Source of the DNA: an uncultured Alistipes sp.
GTDB taxonomy: Bacteria; Bacteroidota; Bacteroidia; Bacteroidales; Rikenellaceae
Assembly (NCBI GenBank): GCA_959604655.1
Contig: CAUHCL010000064.1
Location: 1-12,218, forward strand
Direction: 5' to 3'
DNA: 12,218 nt
Made by a program: the position numbers and the translations under genes
Shown here: one piece after another, positions 9,059 to 12,218 of the stretch
How the letters are laid out: each line of letters begins with the position of its first letter
Position numbering within the stretch: position 1 is the stretch's first letter
Notes under the pieces: generated by a model
Seen by the model: the letters and a program-made list of their open reading frames with translations, nothing else
Told to the model about the DNA's origin: nothing
Databases searched by the model: none

Positions 9059-9066
9059 TATATTTG
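9059..9066 (+). promoter_or_regulatory. Candidate -7 element of the tonB promoter
   Basis: TATATTTG matches TAnnTTTG exactly. It would start transcription near 9073 and give tonB a GC-rich leader of roughly 128 nt, which includes a small hairpin GGTCG/CGACC at 9148-9160. No TTTG lies at -33; the inverted repeat occupies that area. A second, weaker candidate, TAAATTTA (9178-9185, 7/8 match), lies 15 nt before the ATG and could give a short leader instead. Confidence 0.5.
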
Positions 9067-9200
9067 CCAAAAGAACTGCGGTCGTATCCGCCTGCGAGGG
9101 GCTGTCGGACCATGCGCGGAGACCGTGCGGTTCGTGCGGCCGCGGCGGGTCGCGCCGACCTAACCCGATGAACATATTAAATTTAGAATAATAAAACTGT

Positions 9201-9887
9201 ATGGAAATCAAAAAATCACCTAAGGCAGATCTTCAGAACAAAAAGGGTCTGTTCCTTGAGATTGGCTTGATCGTGGCCCTGCTGGCCGTGATCGCAGCTT
9301 TCCTTTACACTCCCAAGGAGTACCGTATCGAGAAGGTCGATAACAACTACGGTCCCGTCGAGGAGGAGATCACCGAGATTACCCGTAACGAGCAGAAACC
9401 GCCCGAGCAGCCCCAGAAGGTCGAGGTCAAGGTGTTCAACGATATCCTCGATATCGTGACCAACGACGCCAAGATCACCACCGACATATCGTTCGAGGAC
9501 TTCGCCGACGATCTGGAGATCACCACTCAGGTAGTGGAGGTCGAGGAAGAGGAGATCGAGGACGACCAGCCCTTCATCAAGGTAGAGAAGATGCCCTCGT
9601 TCCAGGGCGGCGACCTGAACAAGTTCCGCAACTGGGTTCAGGAGCGCGTACGTTACCCGCAGATCGCCCAGGAGAACGGCGTATCGGGTAAGGTAGTCCT
9701 GTCGTTCGTGGTCGAGAAGGACGGTACGCTCACCAACATCGAGGTGTTGCAGTCGCCCGACCGTTCGCTGGCCGACGAGGCCGTGCGAGTGCTGAAGACC
9801 TCGCCCAAGTGGGAGCCCGGACAGCAGCGTAACCAGCCCGTGCGCGTGAAGTATACGTTGCCCGTGGATTTCCGTATCCAGAATTGA
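9201..9887 (+). CDS. tonB: TonB family energy transducer
   Basis: The 228-residue protein fits an inner-membrane TonB that passes proton-motive force from ExbB/ExbD to outer-membrane TonB-dependent transporters. The N-terminus is cytoplasmic and Lys-rich, followed by one transmembrane helix at about 17-36 (LFLEIGLIVALLAVIAAFLY). The periplasmic linker (about 37-130) is strongly acidic, including VEVEEEEIEDD, with only a short proline cluster (QKPPEQPQ) in place of long Pro-Lys repeats. The C-terminal TonB domain spans about 148-225: RVRYPQIAQENGVSGKVVLSF, then DGTLTNIEVLQSPD and VRVKYTLPVDF. exbB and exbD are not in the window, and Bacteroidales carry several TonB paralogues, so the symbol marks the family. 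Arginine codons favour CGT (6 of 10), unlike the CGC-rich neighbours, which may point to high expression. It is monocistronic, with its own terminator. Confidence 0.93.
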   Translation: MEIKKSPKADLQNKKGLFLEIGLIVALLAVIAAFLYTPKEYRIEKVDNNYGPVEEEITEITRNEQKPPEQPQKVEVKVFNDILDIVTNDAKITTDISFEDFADDLEITTQVVEVEEEEIEDDQPFIKVEKMPSFQGGDLNKFRNWVQERVRYPQIAQENGVSGKVVLSFVVEKDGTLTNIEVLQSPDRSLADEAVRVLKTSPKWEPGQQRNQPVRVKYTLPVDFRIQN

Positions 9888-9900
9888 TTTTCCCGACTTG

Positions 9901-9937
9901 AAGTATCCCGCGTATGGTTTTTGCGGGATACTTTTTT
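9901..9937 (+). terminator. Intrinsic terminator of tonB
   Basis: AAGTATCCCGC (9901-9911) pairs perfectly with GCGGGATACTT (9923-9933) across an 11-nt loop, an 11-bp stem that runs directly into a T-run (9932-9937). It begins 13 bp after the tonB stop codon. This is a standard rho-independent terminator. Confidence 0.93.
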
Positions 9938-9952
9938 GTATATATACATCTG
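9920..9952 (+). promoter_or_regulatory. Weak promoter candidate for hflX, overlapping the tonB terminator
   Basis: TTTG (9920-9923), a 21-bp spacer and TACATCTG (9945-9952, 7/8 match to TAnnTTTG) have a plausible arrangement. This would start transcription near 9959 and leave a 60-nt leader that opens with a GC-rich stem, CCGCTGC (9959-9965) pairing with GCAGCGG (9981-9987). No better candidate was found between tonB and hflX. Confidence 0.3.
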
Positions 9953-10021
9953 TGAAGTCCGCTGCCGCACCGTACTCGGCGCAGCGGCGGATTTCGTGCG
10001 GATGACAATAACCCCCTGCGG

Positions 10022-11242
10022 ATGGCAAACAGCAATAACGACATATCTTCCCCTATCGAGGCGCAGCGCGACGAGCGCGAACGCGGAGTGGTCGTGGCGG
10101 TGATACGCGACGGACAGAGCGTCGGGCAGACCGAGGAATTCCTCGGCGAACTGGAGTTTCTGGCCGAGACGGCCGACATAGTTTCGGTGCGCCGTTTCAC
10201 GCAGCGTCTGCCGCAACCCTCGTCGCGGATATACGTCGGCCCTGGCAAGCTGGAGGAAATCGCGGCCTATTGCGCCGAGAACGAGATCGACGTGGTGATA
10301 TTCGACGACGAGCTGTCGCCGTCGCAGACCCGCAACATCGAGAAGGCCATGCCCTGCCGCATACTCGACCGCACGCGTCTGATCCTCGACATATTCATGT
10401 CGCGTGCGCGCACCGCCTACGCCAAGACCCAGGTGCAGCTGGCTCAATACGAATATATGCTGCCGCGTCTGGCGGGTATGTGGACCCACCTCGAACGTCA
10501 GAGGGGCGGCACGGGAACCCGCGGCGGCGCGGGCGAGCGCGAGATCGAGACCGACCGACGCATAGTGCGCAACCGAATATCGAAACTCAAGGAGGAACTG
10601 GCCAAGATCGACCGCCAGATGGCCGTGCAGCGTTCCAACCGCGGTTCGATGGTGCGTGTGGCGCTGGTGGGATATACCAACGTGGGCAAGTCGACGCTGA
10701 TGAATCTCATCTCCAAGAGCGAGGTGTTCGCCGAAAACAAGCTCTTCGCCACGCTCGACACCACGGTGCGCAAGGTGGTTTTCGACAATCTGCCGTTCCT
10801 TTTGTCCGACACCGTGGGATTCATCCGCAAGCTGCCGACGGAGCTGATCGAGTCGTTCAAGTCGACGCTCGACGAGGTGCGCGAAGCCGATCTGCTGGTT
10901 CATGTGGTCGACATCTCGCATCCCAATTTCGAGGAACAGATAGCGGTGGTGAAGCAGACGTTGCAGGACATAGGCGCGGGCGAGAAACCCGTATATCTGG
11001 TGTTCAACAAGATCGACGCCTACACATATATAAAGAAAGAGGCGGACGACCTCACTCCCGCCACGCGTGCCAACATGTCGCTCGACGATCTGCGGCGCAG
11101 CTGGATCGCCAAGGCCAACACGCCGTGCATATTCATCTCGGCGGCGGAGCGTACGAATATCGACAAGCTGCGTTCGGACCTCTACGGCATGGTGCGCGAG
11201 ATACACGCGGGGCGCTATCCGTTCAACAACTTTCTCTATTGA
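10022..11242 (+). CDS. hflX: GTPase HflX (ribosome-associated, 50S-binding)
   Basis: The 406-residue protein has the HflX layout. The N-terminal domain (about 20-115) has FLAETADIVSVRRFTQRL, SSRIYVGPGKLEEI and VVIFDDELSPSQTRNIE. A linker with the diagnostic DRTRLILDIFMSRARTAYAK (116-135) leads to the Gly-rich RGGTGTRGGAGE (161-172) and a coiled segment. The G domain follows: G1 GYTNVGKST (217-225), G3 DTVGF (263-267), G4 NKID (329-332) and G5-like ISAAE (372-376). By family knowledge HflX is a cytoplasmic GTPase that binds the 50S subunit and splits stalled or stress-inactivated ribosomes. The C-terminus stops soon after the G domain, as is usual in shorter homologues; E. coli HflX has 426 residues. 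No hfq, hflK or hflC lies beside it, unlike in enterobacteria. A palindromic element follows before upp. Confidence 0.97.
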   Translation: MANSNNDISSPIEAQRDERERGVVVAVIRDGQSVGQTEEFLGELEFLAETADIVSVRRFTQRLPQPSSRIYVGPGKLEEIAAYCAENEIDVVIFDDELSPSQTRNIEKAMPCRILDRTRLILDIFMSRARTAYAKTQVQLAQYEYMLPRLAGMWTHLERQRGGTGTRGGAGEREIETDRRIVRNRISKLKEELAKIDRQMAVQRSNRGSMVRVALVGYTNVGKSTLMNLISKSEVFAENKLFATLDTTVRKVVFDNLPFLLSDTVGFIRKLPTELIESFKSTLDEVREADLLVHVVDISHPNFEEQIAVVKQTLQDIGAGEKPVYLVFNKIDAYTYIKKEADDLTPATRANMSLDDLRRSWIAKANTPCIFISAAERTNIDKLRSDLYGMVREIHAGRYPFNNFLY

Positions 11243-11280
11243 TCGACCTGCGTCGGGCGGCGCGGGCGAGCGAAGCGGAA

Positions 11281-11341
11281 CGTTTTCGATAAGCCGAGCG
11301 CAGAGTCGAACTTGTTCGGACTATGCCGAGGCGAGAAAACG
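11281..11341. repeat. Palindromic element between hflX and upp
   Basis: The outer arms CGTTTTC (11281-11287) and GAAAACG (11335-11341) are perfect inverted repeats. They are nearly symmetric about the central palindrome CGAAC-TT-GTTCG (11307-11318). Between them, AAGCCGAGCGCAGAG and ATGCCGAGGCGAGAA form an imperfect direct repeat. No T-run follows, so it is not a good intrinsic terminator. It resembles short dispersed intergenic palindromes seen in Bacteroidales genomes, but only one copy occurs in this window, so that identity is inference. Confidence 0.45.
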
Positions 11342-11381
11342 ACTGTTGTAAAACGAACAAATTGGCCTAAAATAACATCCG

Positions 11382-12035
11382 ATGATCCATATTCTTAACA
11401 AGGAGAATACGATTCTCAACAAATTTATCGCGCAGATACGCGACAAGCATGTACAGACGGACTCCATGCGTTTCCGCCGCAACATCGAACGCATAGGCGA
11501 GGTGATGAGCTACGAGATCTCGAAGACGCTCGACTACAAGACCCGCATCATCGAGACGCCGCTGGGCGAGGCTCCCGTGGAGATGATAAGCGACGAGATA
11601 GTCGTGGCGACCATTCTCCGTGCGGGACTGCCGCTGCATCAGGGCTTTCTGAACTATTTCGACGACGCGCGCAACGCCTTCGTCTCGGCCTACCGCAAGA
11701 GCGGCAAGGACGGCAAGTTCACGGTCAAGGTGGAGTACATCTCGTGTTGCAATCTGGAGGGCAAGACCCTGCTGCTGGTCGATCCCATGCTGGCCACGGG
11801 CACCTCGCTCGTGCTGGCCTACGAGGCCCTGTGCGAGAAGGGCGGGCAGCCCGCGCATACCCACATTGCGTCGGTCATTGCGAGCGAGCAGGGTGTGGAC
11901 TACGCGGTGAAGCACCTGCCGTCGAAGGATACCACACTGTGGGTCGGCGCTGTCGATGCCGAACTTACCTCGCGGGCCTATATCGTCCCGGGCATAGGCG
12001 ATGCGGGCGATCTGGCCTTCGGCGAGAAGCTGTGA
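11382..12035 (+). CDS. upp: Uracil phosphoribosyltransferase
   Basis: The 217-residue cytoplasmic enzyme makes UMP from uracil and PRPP in pyrimidine salvage. The family pattern is complete: ILNKFIAQIRDKHVQTDSMRF at the N-terminus, VVATILRAGLPLHQGFLNYF (about 74-93), the PRPP-binding loop LLVDPMLATGTS (131-142) and the uracil-binding C-terminus YIVPGIGDAGDLAFG (200-214). The usual residue after GDAGD in many homologues is Arg; here it is Leu-Ala, a small deviation in the terminal motif. No clear -7 box was found in the 139 bp upstream, so either an unusual promoter or read-through from hflX drives it. The window also encodes a nucleoside kinase and a 5'-nucleotidase, but they lie far apart and do not form one operon with upp. 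Confidence 0.97.
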   Translation: MIHILNKENTILNKFIAQIRDKHVQTDSMRFRRNIERIGEVMSYEISKTLDYKTRIIETPLGEAPVEMISDEIVVATILRAGLPLHQGFLNYFDDARNAFVSAYRKSGKDGKFTVKVEYISCCNLEGKTLLLVDPMLATGTSLVLAYEALCEKGGQPAHTHIASVIASEQGVDYAVKHLPSKDTTLWVGAVDAELTSRAYIVPGIGDAGDLAFGEKL

Positions 12036-12218
12036 GGACAGCGGCTCCGTGCGCGACGCCGCGACGCCGTGACGCTGCGACATTGCGGCTCGTGCGGCCC
12101 TGAAGCGTCTTTGAAGTCGCGCGACGTCGGTGCGACATTGGTGTGTTGAAATTAGCGACGTCTGCCGTTATTGCCCGAGTCTCCTGCGGGGGATGATCGG
12201 GGCGGGTCGGACATGGAT
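12036..12218. other. Downstream flank of upp, no recognisable gene
   Basis: These 183 bp are GC-rich with short tandem-like GCGACGCC/GTGACGCTGCGAC motifs at 12053-12082. I see no terminator hairpin with a T-run, no promoter match and no convincing coding frame. ATG codons at 12193 and 12213 could open a gene that continues beyond the edge, but too little is visible. Confidence 0.4.

Noticed and set aside
9126..9141. TGCGG(T/C)TCGTGCGGCC shared with 12084-12099
   Set aside because: A 15/16 match over 16 GC-rich bases is about what chance allows in 12 kb, and the flanks do not match.
10007..10027. Near-repeat TGCGGATGACAA / TGCGGATGGCAA around the hflX start
   Set aside because: It is short, the first ATG is out of frame with hflX, and no function is evident.
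9653..11206. A 517-codon minus-strand frame opposite hflX and the end of tonB
   Set aside because: It crosses the tonB terminator and lies antisense to two recognisable genes; no domain is seen.

Overview
The window looks like chromosomal DNA of a GC-rich Bacteroidales, most like Alistipes/Rikenellaceae. Three things suggest this. The proteins have the lengths and sequences usual for that order: a 943-residue single-chain GcvP, a nucleoside kinase with a ThrRS-like N-terminus, and a short TonB. Matches to the Bacteroidetes promoter (TTTG, about 20 bp, TAnnTTTG) lie just upstream of several genes. Shine-Dalgarno sequences are weak or absent. The genus is an inference. No transposase, integrase, phage gene, CRISPR array, tRNA or rRNA was seen.

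Layout from left to right. Positions 1-204 (minus) hold the first 68 codons of a kinase-like protein that runs off the left edge. Positions 205-317 are intergenic and carry a strong terminator-like hairpin. Positions 318-5579 (minus) are a likely co-directional unit read right to left: a TGS/ThrRS-like nucleoside kinase, gcvP, then a SlyD-type prolyl isomerase with a His/Cys-rich tail. A divergent promoter region near 5580-5649 leads rightward into a membrane-anchored 5'-nucleotidase family metallophosphatase (5650-7086). Converging on it is the minus-strand pair rlmN-rsmG (8897 to 7214), which starts from a textbook Bacteroidetes promoter at 8920-8951. The 303-bp gap 8898-9200 holds that promoter, a 16-bp inverted repeat and a rightward promoter candidate for tonB (9201-9887). 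tonB ends in a clear intrinsic terminator. hflX (10022-11242) and upp (11382-12035) follow on the plus strand. The last 183 bp hold no gene I can recognise.

The genes are mostly housekeeping. rlmN, rsmG and hflX act on the ribosome. The nucleoside kinase, nucleotidase and upp fit nucleotide salvage. gcvP belongs to glycine cleavage and one-carbon metabolism, slyD to folding and metal handling, and tonB to outer-membrane transport.

The most interesting non-coding signal is a pair of 98-bp dispersed repeats (921-1018 and 7092-7189). Each has a conserved core with nested inverted repeats. Each is preceded in exactly the same register by a 9-bp-stem, 3-nt-loop hairpin whose sequence differs between copies while its shape is kept. 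I found no unknown protein system; the novelty here is in the intergenic structured DNA/RNA.
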